This document shows positions 9,139 to 18,043 of a stretch of 64,000 nucleotides of DNA, piece by piece. This stretch comes from Amycolatopsis coloradensis (lineage in GTDB: Bacteria > Actinomycetota > Actinomycetes > Mycobacteriales > Pseudonocardiaceae). Made by a program: the position numbers and the translations under genes. The stretch lies in assembly GCF_001953865.1 (NCBI RefSeq), contig NZ_MQUQ01000009.1, forward strand, positions 62,001 through 126,000, read 5' to 3'. The notes beneath the pieces were generated by a model. The model was not told the origin of the DNA and ran no database searches. It saw only the letters and a program-made list of their open reading frames with translations. Each line of letters begins with the position of its first letter. Positions within the stretch are counted from its first letter, which is position 1.

Positions 9139-10491
9139 TCAGCCCACCTCGCCCGGTCGCGTGTCGCGGGCACAGCGGAACCCGGAGAAGATCTGCCGCC
9201 GGATCGGGTGGTCCCAGTTGCGGAACGTGCCGCGGATGGCCGCCGCGTCCGTACCGAACGAACCACCGCGCAGGATCCGGTAGTCCCCGCCGAAGAACAC
9301 CTCCGAGTACTCCTTGTACGGGAACGCGGCGAATCCCGGATACGGCTCGAATCCGCTGCTGGTCCACTCCCAGACGTCGCCGATCAGCTGATGCACCCCC
9401 AGCGGCGAGGCACCCGCCGGATACGCGCCCGCCTCCGCGGGCCGCAGGTGGTGCTGTCCGAGGTTGGCGTGCTCGGGGGTCGGTTCCTCGTCGCCCCAGG
9501 GGAACCGGCGCGATCGGCCGGTCACCGGGTCGAACCGGGCGGCCTTCTCCCACTCCGGTTCCGTCGGCAGGCGCCTGCCTGCCCAGGCGGCGTACGCCTC
9601 GGCCTCGTAGAAGGAAACGTGGACCACGGGCTCCGAGGCCGTCACCTTCTCGTAGACGCCGAACCGCGTCCGCCACCAGCCGTCCTGTTCACGCTTCCAG
9701 AAGCGTGGCGCGTCGATGCCGTGCTCACTGCGGTACGCCCAGCCGCGCTCGCTCCACCACCTCGGGTTTTCGTAACCCCCGGAGTCGAGGAACTCGGCGT
9801 AGGCCCCGCAGGTGACCGGGGCGGTGTCGATGAAGAACGCCTCCACCGCGACCTCGTGCGCCGGGCGCTCGTTGTCCAGCGCCCACGGCTCGGCCGAGGT
9901 GCCCATGGTGAAGGCACCGCCGGGCACGAAGACCTCCGCGGGCAGCCGCCCGGATCGTGACGGCGGCGGGGCGGGCGCCTGCAGCACCGGATCGCCCTCG
10001 CGGAGCTGGTGGGTGGCCAGCATCGTCTCGTCGTGCTGCTGCTCGTGCTGGGTGATCATGCCGAAGGCGAAGGCGTCCTCGGTGAGCCGCCTGCCTCGCA
10101 GCGGAACGTTTTCCAGGATGTCGAAGGACTTCTCGCGCACCTCCCGGACGTACTTGCGGGTCTCCTCAGGCCCCAGCAGCGGCAGCTCCGGGCGATCCGC
10201 CCTGGCGTGCTGGAACGCGTCGTAGATGTCGTCGATGTCCGGCCGGAGCGCCTCGCGGCCGCCGACGTCGCGGACCAGCCAGAGTTCCTCCTGGCTGCCG
10301 ATGTGCGCCAGGTCCCAGACCAGCGGCGACATCAGTTTCGAATGCTGACGGACCAGGTCTTCGTCGTCGACGGCGTCCGTCAGCACGACGCTGCGCTCGC
10401 GGGCCCTGGTGAGCGCCTCGGCCGCGTGGGCCCGCAGGTCTTGCGGGCTCAGCGCGCGAAGCGGGTTGGTCTCGGTGCTTTCCACGCTCAT
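9139..10491 (-). CDS. egtB: Hercynine oxygenase EgtB
   Basis: A 450-residue non-heme iron sulfoxide synthase that joins hercynine and gamma-glutamylcysteine with O2. An N-terminal DinB-like domain supplies the three iron histidines: one in LAHIGSQEELWL (about residue 53) and an H-x3-H pair in QHEQQHDETM. The C-terminal FGE-sulfatase-type domain includes GDVWEWTSSGFEPYPGF and ILRGGSF. The start overlaps the egtA stop (ATGA). The length is usual for actinobacterial EgtB. Confidence 0.95.
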   Translation of the reverse strand: MSVESTETNPLRALSPQDLRAHAAEALTRARERSVVLTDAVDDEDLVRQHSKLMSPLVWDLAHIGSQEELWLVRDVGGREALRPDIDDIYDAFQHARADRPELPLLGPEETRKYVREVREKSFDILENVPLRGRRLTEDAFAFGMITQHEQQHDETMLATHQLREGDPVLQAPAPPPSRSGRLPAEVFVPGGAFTMGTSAEPWALDNERPAHEVAVEAFFIDTAPVTCGAYAEFLDSGGYENPRWWSERGWAYRSEHGIDAPRFWKREQDGWWRTRFGVYEKVTASEPVVHVSFYEAEAYAAWAGRRLPTEPEWEKAARFDPVTGRSRRFPWGDEEPTPEHANLGQHHLRPAEAGAYPAGASPLGVHQLIGDVWEWTSSGFEPYPGFAAFPYKEYSEVFFGGDYRILRGGSFGTDAAAIRGTFRNWDHPIRRQIFSGFRCARDTRPGEVG

Positions 10492-11744
10492 GACTGGTGG
10501 CTCCTCGAACCGTGCACGAGGGACTGCACACCCTCGCTGATCTCCGTGATGGTCTCCGGCGGCAGACCGGTCATGCCGAGTTCGGCGCAGCCGAGGTCCA
10601 CCACCTCGCTCGCGACGGCGGCGATCGCCCGGTCGGACAGGCCGAACCTGGCCGCGCACTCCCACCTGCCCACGACCGGTTCGCACAGTTCGAGCACCTT
10701 GTCCACCGTGGACGGGCGCGCGAGCAACGCGGCCAGCAGGGCCACCGGGTGCAGCCACCTGGCCACGGGCTGGGCGTCCAGGTAGCGGATCTCCAGATAC
10801 CCCTGTGGCCGGACCGGCGTGAAAAAGGTCGTCAGGTGATAGGCCAGGTCGTCCTCGGTCGGCCTGCCGAGTCCGGCGCCCTCGCCCCGCCCGTCGATCC
10901 AGTCGGCGAAGGTCAGGGAATCCGGCGCGTCCCAGCCGTGGCCGGGCAGCACCATGAGCGGGGTGTCGAGGACCCGGCGGGCCCAGTCCCCCGCCGGATC
11001 CCGGCTGGGTTCCGCCGACCGGGTGCGGGCCCTTTCCGTGTCCATGACGCCCAGCCAGCGCGCGGACGCGTGACCGGTGTCGCGTCCGGCGTGGACCCGG
11101 GAGTTGGCGAAGGTGGCCAGCAGCGGCGGGCCGAGCGCGTGGACGGCGGCCCAGCGGGTGGCCAGCTCCCCCGCCTCACCGGTGTCCACGCAGACTTGCA
11201 GGCCCGCCGTGCTGCACATCATCGTCGCGCCGCCGTCACCCATCGGGGCGAAGCGGCGTTCCATCGCGGCGTAGCGGGGTGTGCCCAGTTTGCGGGCAGG
11301 AGCGCGATGCCCGTCTATCCCGGTGTCACCCAGGTACAGGCCTCGGGCGGTGAGAAGGGTTTCGAGGTGGGCCAGATCGGCCGAGACGACGGCGTCCAGG
11401 TGGCGCAGCGTGGTCTGTGGTTGAGCGGAGATCTCCACCTGACATCCGGGCTCGAGGCTCAGCGGTGAACCTGCCGGAAGCGGAAGGGCGGGGCTGTCGG
11501 GGCGCAGTGTCCGCGGGGTGTGCGGGCCGAGCGCGGTGGCGAGATCGTCGGGATCGAGAGGCCGGGCGGGCTCGTCGGCGTAGTGCACGGTGAATTCCAG
11601 CTCCACACCGAGAAGTCTCGGTGGCCCGTGCTTGAAGCACACGGAAGCCACATACGCCTCACCCTCGGCCCGGTCCGACAGGACCTTCGCCGTGGCGTTC
11701 GACGCGCTCCCGGACTTCTCGGGGAAATCATGAACAGTAGTCAT
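10488..11744 (-). CDS. egtA: Glutamate-cysteine ligase EgtA
   Basis: A 418-residue GCS2-family ligase that makes gamma-glutamylcysteine, the sulfur donor for ergothioneine in actinobacteria that lack glutathione. The LLGVELEFTVHY segment near residue 46 and MMCSTAGLQVCVD are typical, as is the FFTPVRPQGYLEIRYLDAQP active-site region. It is the first gene of the operon egtA-egtB-egtC-egtD-Ddn-like. A weak GGCGGA ribosome site precedes the ATG. The 130 bases upstream, shared with the tail of the LysR gene, must hold the promoter, but I could not pick a clear one. Confidence 0.93.
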   Translation of the reverse strand: MTTVHDFPEKSGSASNATAKVLSDRAEGEAYVASVCFKHGPPRLLGVELEFTVHYADEPARPLDPDDLATALGPHTPRTLRPDSPALPLPAGSPLSLEPGCQVEISAQPQTTLRHLDAVVSADLAHLETLLTARGLYLGDTGIDGHRAPARKLGTPRYAAMERRFAPMGDGGATMMCSTAGLQVCVDTGEAGELATRWAAVHALGPPLLATFANSRVHAGRDTGHASARWLGVMDTERARTRSAEPSRDPAGDWARRVLDTPLMVLPGHGWDAPDSLTFADWIDGRGEGAGLGRPTEDDLAYHLTTFFTPVRPQGYLEIRYLDAQPVARWLHPVALLAALLARPSTVDKVLELCEPVVGRWECAARFGLSDRAIAAVASEVVDLGCAELGMTGLPPETITEISEGVQSLVHGSRSHQS

Positions 11745-11874
11745 TTTTCCGCCGTCCAGTCGGTTGTCCGATAACTGAGAAACCTTGACTTCGGACGCTA
11801 CACGCGGGGTCCGACAAATTCAGGTGTGTTCTTGCCCGGCAGGATCGGCGGACCACCTCTTAGGACAGGACGAA

Positions 11875-12798
11875 TCAGGGCAAAGCGGGCTCGGTGCCCA
11901 GGCCGAGCGCGGCGGCCGCACCGCGGACGGCCTGGATCACGAGCTGGAGCGCGGGTCGCCGGGACGACGTCGTCCGGTAGGCGATCGAAACCGTTCGGAG
12001 CAACGGTGTGGTCAACGCGACGACGTCGATACCCGGCGGGCGGAGGCCAAGCCCGAGGTCCGAAACGAGGGTCACCCCGAGCCCCGCCCGGACCATCGCC
12101 ATCGCCGTCGACTGCTCCTCGACCTCATGGTTGATCTTGGGGTCGAACCCGTGCCGGTGGCAGGCGGTGCGCATCGCGCGTCCGAAGTGACTCTTCGGGC
12201 TGGCGAGGATCCACGGATGCTCGGCCAGTTCGAGCAGGGACGCGCTCTCGGCGGGGACTGCGCCGGCGGGCACCGCGGCGTGCAGCCGTTCGACCGCGAT
12301 CACCGCGCGCTCCAGACCGGCGTCCCACGGCATCGGCGCGTCGGAATAGTCGATCACGAACGACAGGTCCAGTTCACCGTCGCGGACGGCGTCGGCGGTG
12401 TCTTCTGGCGCCAGCTCGCGGGTCCTGACCTGGATACCCGGATGCTCGCCCGCGAGCGCGGCCAGCGCGTGCGGCAGCAACCCCGAAGCGACCGAGGCCC
12501 ACACGCCGGCCATGAGCCGGACCGAAACGGTCTCCTGCGCCTCCTCCAACGCCAGCGTCGCCCGCTCGACCGATCCCAGGATCTCCTCGGCGTGCTCGGT
12601 CAGCAGCAGCCCCAGTTCGGTCAGTTGCACCCGTCTGCCGAACCGTTCGAACAACTTCGCGCCCACGTCCCGCTCCAGCTGAGCCAACTGCTGCGACACC
12701 GCCGAAGCGGTGTAGTGCAGTGACGCGGCGGCGGCCGTGACCGTGCCACGCCTGCTCAGCTCGCGGAGCATCCGCAGGCGGTGCAACGAAAGCTCCAT
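11875..12798 (-). CDS. LysR-family regulator, likely partner of the adjacent dehydrogenase
   Basis: A 307-residue LysR-type regulator. The winged helix is at residues 3-62 (LHRLRMLRELSRRGTVTAAA) and is followed by the effector-binding domain. The ATG giving MELSLHRLRML was preferred to upstream in-frame starts because it places the DNA-binding domain at the N-terminus as usual. It is divergent from the amino-acid dehydrogenase gene at 12961 across 162 bases, which suggests it regulates that gene in response to an amino acid. The effector is not visible. Confidence 0.88.
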   Translation of the reverse strand: MELSLHRLRMLRELSRRGTVTAAAASLHYTASAVSQQLAQLERDVGAKLFERFGRRVQLTELGLLLTEHAEEILGSVERATLALEEAQETVSVRLMAGVWASVASGLLPHALAALAGEHPGIQVRTRELAPEDTADAVRDGELDLSFVIDYSDAPMPWDAGLERAVIAVERLHAAVPAGAVPAESASLLELAEHPWILASPKSHFGRAMRTACHRHGFDPKINHEVEEQSTAMAMVRAGLGVTLVSDLGLGLRPPGIDVVALTTPLLRTVSIAYRTTSSRRPALQLVIQAVRGAAAALGLGTEPALP

Positions 12799-12960
12799 GT
12801 CACCAACGTAATCGGGCGCGGTCGCGGACGCCGGGTGGCGCGTTACAGCAGTTTCTCTGCACATCATCGTTCAGATTCGGTAAATAGACGCCCTCGTCCG
12901 GTGGGGCGCACCCTCGGAAGCGGCGCAGGACGAACCCCGAATCCCGAAGGAGGTGGCCGC

Positions 12961-14151
12961 ATGGCCGCGAGGAACGCCGAACCGCTGATGAGGCTGATCT
13001 GGACCGACCCCGTCACCGGTGCCAACGGCTACCTCGTTGTGCACAGCCTGGTCTCCGGCATCGCGACCGGCGGGACCCGGATGCGCGCGGGCTGCACGAT
13101 GTCCGAGGTCGAAGATCTCGCGAGGGGGATGGCGAACAAGACCGCGACCTTCGGCCTGCCTGTCGGCGGGGCGAAGGGCGGCATCGACTTCGATCCCAAG
13201 GACGAACGTGCTTTCGGTGTGCTGGAACGGTTCTGCGCGTTCCTGCGGCCGTGGATCGACAACCACTGGGTGACCGCCGAGGACCTCGGCGTGCCGCAGC
13301 ACTTGATCGACGAAGTGTTCGCGAAGCTGGGACTCGAGCAGTCGTACCACGCCGCGATCCGCCGTTCGGGCGATCCGGCGCACACCCTTCGCCGCGTGCA
13401 GGCCGGGTTGAGCACCCCGGTCCCCGGTGGACTCCTGCTCGGCGACGTCATCGGCGGCTACGGCGTCGCTCAGGCCTGCCTCGGTGTCGCCGACGCGTGG
13501 GAATGGCCGGTCGAAAAGACCACGGTCGCCGTACAGGGCATCGGCACCATGGGCGGCGGCGCGGCCTGGTACCTGCACGAAGCCGGGATGAAGGTCGTCG
13601 CGGTCGCTGACGCCGCGGGCACGCTGTACCGGCCCGAAGGACTCGACATCCCGGCGCTGCTGGACCTGCGTGACTCCTATGGCGAGATCGACCGCGGCCG
13701 GCTGCCGTCCGACGTCCGGCTGCTCCCCCGTGACGAGATCGTGGCGGCGGAAGCCGACATCTTCGTCCCGGCGGCGATCTCCTACGCGCTGAAGGCCGGA
13801 AACCAGGGCGCGGTCAAGGCGAAGGTCGTCATCGAAGCGGCCAACGCGGCGACCACACCCGACGCCGAAGCGGGCCTCTCGGCCCGGGGCATCCCGGTGA
13901 TCCCGGACTTCGTCGCCAATGCCGGCGCGGCCGCGTGGGCGTGGTGGCTCCTGCTCGGCGAAGTCGGCGCCGACCCCGCCGACTCTTTCCTGCGACTGCG
14001 CACTGAGATGCGGGCGAAAGTGGCACTGCTGCTGAGTTCGTGGAACCTCGACCGGATCGCCCCGCGCACCACCGGCCTGCGGCTCGCCGAAACCACCCGT
14101 TCGGACGCCGCCACCACGCCGGAGGCAGTCCCCGTTCTGGTCATCCCGTGA
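12961..14151 (+). CDS. Glu/Leu/Phe/Val dehydrogenase family enzyme
   Basis: A 396-residue NAD(P)-dependent amino-acid dehydrogenase, carrying out reversible oxidative deamination to a 2-oxo acid and ammonium. The catalytic lysine lies in PVGGAKGGIDFDP (Lys72), and the Rossmann glycine motif is VQGIGTMGGGAAWYL. VIEAANAATTPDAE and PDFVANAGAAAW are typical of the family. The start ATG has a very strong GAAGGAGGTGG site. It is shorter than hexameric glutamate dehydrogenases and its substrate among Glu, Leu, Val and Phe cannot be decided by eye. Confidence 0.9.
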   Translation: MAARNAEPLMRLIWTDPVTGANGYLVVHSLVSGIATGGTRMRAGCTMSEVEDLARGMANKTATFGLPVGGAKGGIDFDPKDERAFGVLERFCAFLRPWIDNHWVTAEDLGVPQHLIDEVFAKLGLEQSYHAAIRRSGDPAHTLRRVQAGLSTPVPGGLLLGDVIGGYGVAQACLGVADAWEWPVEKTTVAVQGIGTMGGGAAWYLHEAGMKVVAVADAAGTLYRPEGLDIPALLDLRDSYGEIDRGRLPSDVRLLPRDEIVAAEADIFVPAAISYALKAGNQGAVKAKVVIEAANAATTPDAEAGLSARGIPVIPDFVANAGAAAWAWWLLLGEVGADPADSFLRLRTEMRAKVALLLSSWNLDRIAPRTTGLRLAETTRSDAATTPEAVPVLVIP

Positions 14152-14156
14152 CCGTG

Positions 14157-14197
14157 CGCGTGATGGCCCCCTTCCCTCGAGCGGGGGCCATCACGCG
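14157..14197. terminator. Bidirectional terminator hairpin
   Basis: A 15-bp perfect stem, CGCGTGATGGCCCCC paired with GGGGGCCATCACGCG, encloses an 11-base loop. It sits between the convergent dehydrogenase and prolyl iminopeptidase genes, six bases after one stop and ten before the other. Confidence 0.8.
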
Positions 14198-14206
14198 GAA
14201 CCGGGC

Positions 14207-15154
14207 TCAGGAAGCGAAACGATCTGTCGCCCCGATGAGGACTTCGCGCATCGGCTCCTGCTGGGTGCTGTGGCCGACCTCGTCGATGATCACCAGTTCA
14301 CTGCCCGGCCAGGCGTGCGCCAGTTCCCACGGGGTGCCGACGAGGTTGCCCAGGTCGAGACTTCCTTCGGCGAGCACGGCCGGGATGTGCGCGAGCGTCT
14401 TGGCCTCCCTCAGCACCACGCCTTCGTCCAAAAAGGACCCTTGACTCCAGTAGTGCGTGACCAGCCTGGCGAAGGCGAGCCGGAACTTCGGCGTCCCGAA
14501 ACTCTTGTACGGCGGGGAAGTCGGGATGATCGCGTCTTCCCAGGCACACCAGTCGGCGGCCGCCTTCCCGTGCACCGCGGGATCCGGATCCATGAGCAAC
14601 TCGAGGTACGCGGCCGCCAGGTCACCGTCGCGGTCCGCCTCGGGAACACCGTCACGGAACTTGGCCCATGCCTCGGGAAAGACGGCGCCAAGGCCGCGGG
14701 TGAGCAGGTCGGTCTCGCTCCGGCGTCCGGTGGCGATGCCCGTCAAGACCATCTCCGACACGCGGTCCGGGTGCCGCTCGGCATAGACCGTGGCGAGCAC
14801 CGAGCCCCAGGAACCGCCGAAGAGCAGCCATTTCCCGATGCCCAGATGCTCGCGAAGCTTCTCCATGTCGGCGATCAGGTGATCGGTGGTGTTGGCGGAG
14901 AGGTCGGCGTCGGGCTCCCCCGCGTGCGGCGTGCTCCGGCCGCAGCCGCGCTGGTCGAACAGCACGACGCGGTACTTGGCCGGGTCGAAGTAGCGGCGCA
15001 GACCGACGCCGCAGCCGGTTCCCGGGCCGCCGTGCAGCGTGACGGCGGGTTTGCCGTCGGGATTCCCGCAGACCTCCCAGTACACGTGGTGCCCGTCGCC
15101 GACGTCGAGCATCCCTTGGTCGTACGGTTCGATTTCCGGATACAGCCTTGTCAC
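14207..15154 (-). CDS. pip: Prolyl iminopeptidase
   Basis: A 315-residue cytoplasmic alpha/beta hydrolase of peptidase family S33 that releases N-terminal proline from peptides. It shows the HGGPGTG oxyanion motif, DQRGCGRS, the nucleophile elbow GGSWGS, and the catalytic histidine near the C-terminus (IDEVGHS). Its length matches the usual proline iminopeptidase. There is no signal peptide. The gene stands alone, converging on the dehydrogenase gene. Confidence 0.93.
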   Translation of the reverse strand: MTRLYPEIEPYDQGMLDVGDGHHVYWEVCGNPDGKPAVTLHGGPGTGCGVGLRRYFDPAKYRVVLFDQRGCGRSTPHAGEPDADLSANTTDHLIADMEKLREHLGIGKWLLFGGSWGSVLATVYAERHPDRVSEMVLTGIATGRRSETDLLTRGLGAVFPEAWAKFRDGVPEADRDGDLAAAYLELLMDPDPAVHGKAAADWCAWEDAIIPTSPPYKSFGTPKFRLAFARLVTHYWSQGSFLDEGVVLREAKTLAHIPAVLAEGSLDLGNLVGTPWELAHAWPGSELVIIDEVGHSTQQEPMREVLIGATDRFAS

Positions 15155-15245
15155 GTTCCTCGTCCTCCCAGACCCCGCCAGAAATACAACAGCGCTGTCA
15201 CAATAGCCCCGACCGAAGACTCGATGCGCACGGTTTCATCTGCCC

Positions 15246-15304
15246 AAGTACGTGAAGGCCCCCTTCATTGCGTCTAGCGCAATGAAGGGGGCCTTCACGT
15301 ACTT
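15246..15304. repeat. Family-A intergenic palindrome
   Basis: A 59-base near-perfect palindrome, beginning AAGTACGTGAAGGCCCCC, with the central sequence GCGTCTAGCGC. It follows the last gene of the type VII cassette by eight bases, where it can act as a terminator. Copies of the same sequence family occur at 30387, 41865 and 57899. Confidence 0.9.
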
Positions 15305-15312
15305 GTCGGTCG

Positions 15313-16065
15313 CTAGCCGCCCAGAGTGCCGGAAACGTGCCGAAGCGCGTCTGCCAGCTCCGCCGGGCCAGCGGGTCCGATGTGGACCACCGCGTCATGA
15401 CCCTGGCCGGTCGTGTAGCTGAGGTACCGTCCCCAGTCGGTGTCGGCGAAGTGCAGCGGATCCTCGACCGCCACGTGCCTGCCGACTTCGTCCCGCTTGC
15501 CGACGTAGAGCTCTCCGCTCCCTTCGACCGGCCGCTGGACGAGGCTGACGATGTCCGCGATCACCGGCGGCAGCGAATGCGTGTCCGGCCCGCGCCGCGC
15601 TGCCTCTTCGAGCTCGTACGCCCGGATGGTGCGAAGCCTGCCACCACCCGCGGGAACGGGGGGCAACTGCTCGATCAACGACTCGGGCAGCCGCCGCCGG
15701 TCGATCTCCTGAAGCCCGACCCAGTCACCGGACGACACCGCCAGCACCGCCTGCAAACCCAGCGACGCGGCGAGAAGGCCATAGGTCTGGCCGCCCGCGT
15801 TCACCCAGCCGTAGTACTCGATCGACGGTTTCGTGAGCACCGGCAGCCAGTCCAGGAAGTCGACCGACGCGCGGCCGCTCGAATCCAGCAGCCCGGCCTG
15901 CGCCAAAGCGGCTTCCACACGCTTGTCCGCCTCCGCGCGGGCGGTCCGGGACAACCAGCGCGGTTCGGGACGCAGCGTGATGTGCAGGTCGCCGACGCGT
16001 TCGCGTTCGGCGAGCACCGCCAAGGCTTCGACCGGGACGTCCACCCGGCCTGTTCTCACGGTCAT
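15313..16065 (-). CDS. EspG-like ESX secretion-associated protein
   Basis: A 250-residue protein of the EspG family, cytosolic chaperones that hold PE/PPE heterodimers before type VII secretion. Recognisable stretches are an N-terminal VDVPVEALAVLAERE strand-helix region, LPVLTKPSIEYYGWV, and a C-terminal LSYTTGQGHDAVVHIGPAGP block. It is the last gene of a four-gene operon and begins three bases after the PPE-like gene. The pairing of EspG next to a PPE-like protein fits a chaperone-client relationship. Confidence 0.85.
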   Translation of the reverse strand: MTVRTGRVDVPVEALAVLAERERVGDLHITLRPEPRWLSRTARAEADKRVEAALAQAGLLDSSGRASVDFLDWLPVLTKPSIEYYGWVNAGGQTYGLLAASLGLQAVLAVSSGDWVGLQEIDRRRLPESLIEQLPPVPAGGGRLRTIRAYELEEAARRGPDTHSLPPVIADIVSLVQRPVEGSGELYVGKRDEVGRHVAVEDPLHFADTDWGRYLSYTTGQGHDAVVHIGPAGPAELADALRHVSGTLGG

Positions 16066-16068
16066 CCG

Positions 16069-17418
16069 TTACTCGCCGATGACCGGCGGACTGGTCCGCT
16101 GGTCGGTGCCGAAGATCGCGTCGGGGTCGGCTTCGATCAGGTAGTCGGGACGCTGGTGCTCGTCGTCCTCGTCACCGTCGGCACGCCTGCCGCCGGCACC
16201 CATCGGGCCCAGCTGGCCGCCGCCACCGCGGCCTGCCGCGCCACGGCCACCTGCCACGTCGGCGCCACCCATGCCGCCGCCGAAGCCACCCACACCGGTG
16301 CCCCTGCCCGCGCCGAGACCACCGGAACCCGGCCCGCCCGCGCGGCCACTGGTGCCACCCTCACCGCCGAGCAGCCTGCCCGCCGCGCTGTTGGGCCCGG
16401 GAACGTTGCGCCCGCTGCCGCTTCCGGGCGGGTTGGATCCGCCACCACCGGGGCCGTTGTTCTGGTTGAGACCGTTGGTGAGGCCGAGCACGTCGTCGGG
16501 GTTGCCGCCGTTGCCGCGCCCGACGTCCCGGCCCGGGATCTCCGCGGTCCCACCACCAGGCTTGCCCCGGCCACCACCGGACGGGAGCGTCGTGTCCACC
16601 GGGCCCGGTTTCCGGGTCGGCGTCGTGATGTCCGGACCTGGCCGGTCCTTCGAGCCTCCGGGACGGTCTTCACCGGTACCCGGCTTGGTCTGGTTCTGGT
16701 TCTGGTTTTGATTCTGGTCGTTGCCGCCGGTGCGGTTCCCGTCGGTGCCGCTGCTGTCCGTGCCGCTGGTGTCAGTGCCGTCGTTCTCGTCGCCACCGCC
16801 GCGCTTCGTGGGGCGCTTAGGCGGGATGTAGGGCGGCGGATCGATCGGGCCGGGCCCGTCGCCGACCTTGACGCTGACGTTCGCACCGTCGTTCTTCAGC
16901 ACGCCGTAGTCGGTCGGCAGGCTCGCGCTCGTGCTGCTGGTGACCGAGTCGTACTGGTCCATCACGCGGACGTTGTTCTGGTTCGCCGCCTCGTGCTTCG
17001 CGACGCCCTCTTGGTAGTTCTTGATGTCGTTGTTGACCATGAACGGGCCGGCGATCGGGATCGCGCCTTTGAGGCCCGTGGTCCAGGGGTTGGGCTTGTC
17101 CGGTTTCGGCGGAACGGGGACGACCGTCTGCCCGGAGTCGTCGAAGCTGTCGGCCTGCGTCATGACCGAGGCCTTGGTGGTGAACAGCGGGTCCGCTGTC
17201 TCCTTGAAGGCCTGCTCGAGAGGGCCGGCACCGGCGTTGGCCGCGTCGGCGGCCGAACCCGTCCAGGACGATGTCATCCGCGACTGCAAGCCCTTGATGG
17301 CCATGCCGCGCTCGACGTAGGCGTCCGAGAGTTCCGCGATGCGGTCCGCCGCGCTACGGAGGTTGCGCGTGTCGCCCTGGGTGAAGTTCTCGAAGATCTG
17401 TTTGCCGTCCACCCTCAT
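16069..17418 (-). CDS. PPE-like/WXG100-superfamily secreted protein with Gly-Pro-rich tail
   Basis: A 449-residue protein. Residues 1-160 form a helical domain of the PPE/WXG100 type, containing SSWTGSAADAANAG as the WxG-like turn. The rest is a low-complexity tail: Pro-rich, then NQNQNQNQNQ, then Gly-rich segments (GGFGGGMGGAD), ending in an acidic DEDDEHQRPDYLIEADPD motif. That last part resembles the conserved C-terminus of actinobacterial type VII substrates. The start is fixed by GGAGG just before the ATG, which overlaps the upstream lipoprotein stop by four bases. It is probably the exported client of the neighbouring EspG. Confidence 0.85.
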   Translation of the reverse strand: MRVDGKQIFENFTQGDTRNLRSAADRIAELSDAYVERGMAIKGLQSRMTSSWTGSAADAANAGAGPLEQAFKETADPLFTTKASVMTQADSFDDSGQTVVPVPPKPDKPNPWTTGLKGAIPIAGPFMVNNDIKNYQEGVAKHEAANQNNVRVMDQYDSVTSSTSASLPTDYGVLKNDGANVSVKVGDGPGPIDPPPYIPPKRPTKRGGGDENDGTDTSGTDSSGTDGNRTGGNDQNQNQNQNQTKPGTGEDRPGGSKDRPGPDITTPTRKPGPVDTTLPSGGGRGKPGGGTAEIPGRDVGRGNGGNPDDVLGLTNGLNQNNGPGGGGSNPPGSGSGRNVPGPNSAAGRLLGGEGGTSGRAGGPGSGGLGAGRGTGVGGFGGGMGGADVAGGRGAAGRGGGGQLGPMGAGGRRADGDEDDEHQRPDYLIEADPDAIFGTDQRTSPPVIGE

Positions 17419-18041
17419 GCCTCCTTGAGTGTCTTGATAACGGCCGACGCGAGTTTCTGCGCGGTCCCGCACGCATCCTGCTCATTGTCGTAACCCTTGG
17501 CGAGGGTGCTGATCGCCAGATCGTCGGCGACGCCCACCGCGAGGTCGCAGTTGCCGCCCGCTCGCCGGTCCTGGATTCCGTAATAGACGGTCGGGTAGCC
17601 GTCGACCTCGGGGCCGGGCTCCAGGAACCTCAGTTGCCCGGCTTCCTTGGCCTTGTGCAGGCCACCCAAACCGCCCATGCCCTTCTCGCGGTTGCCGCTG
17701 CCGAGGATGATCAACAGGCTGTCCGCCTTGCCGCGAATCTGCCAGCTACAACCGGGATTGCTGCCCTCGCCCTTCGATTCACCGGGCGCGGTGAACCCCA
17801 GTTCCGAGGCCGTCGCGGGCGGGAGCAGCTTGCACACGTCACCGACGTACGCCGAAGCGTCCAGCGGATCCGCCACCTTCGGGACGTTCGGGTCCTCCGG
17901 CGCGGCGGACGAACCCGACGACGGCACCGTTCCCGGGGTCGGCGTCGGCGTCCCCGGGGTCTCCCCCGTGCAACCGGCGACGGCGATGGAAACGAACACG
18001 AGCGCCGCCACTGCGGCGCGATTCCTCAACACGTTCGGCAT
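17415..18041 (-). CDS. DUF3558 lipoprotein
   Basis: A 208-residue lipoprotein. The signal peptide ends in the lipobox VAGC at about residue 23, followed by a Thr/Pro/Ser-rich linker and a DUF3558 domain with paired cysteines (CKLLPPATASELGF, GCSWQI, NCDLAVGV). DUF3558 proteins are widespread in Pseudonocardiaceae, often next to EspG and PPE-like genes, and have no proven function. It lies between the first gene of the operon and the PPE-like gene, with which it overlaps by four bases. Confidence 0.88.
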   Translation of the reverse strand: MPNVLRNRAAVAALVFVSIAVAGCTGETPGTPTPTPGTVPSSGSSAAPEDPNVPKVADPLDASAYVGDVCKLLPPATASELGFTAPGESKGEGSNPGCSWQIRGKADSLLIILGSGNREKGMGGLGGLHKAKEAGQLRFLEPGPEVDGYPTVYYGIQDRRAGGNCDLAVGVADDLAISTLAKGYDNEQDACGTAQKLASAVIKTLKEA

Positions 18042-18043
18042 CC

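Noticed and set aside
15337..17493. A 718-residue plus-strand frame opposite the type VII operon
   Set aside because: It is antisense to four-base-overlapping genes with clear family motifs. Its composition is that of a high-GC shadow frame.
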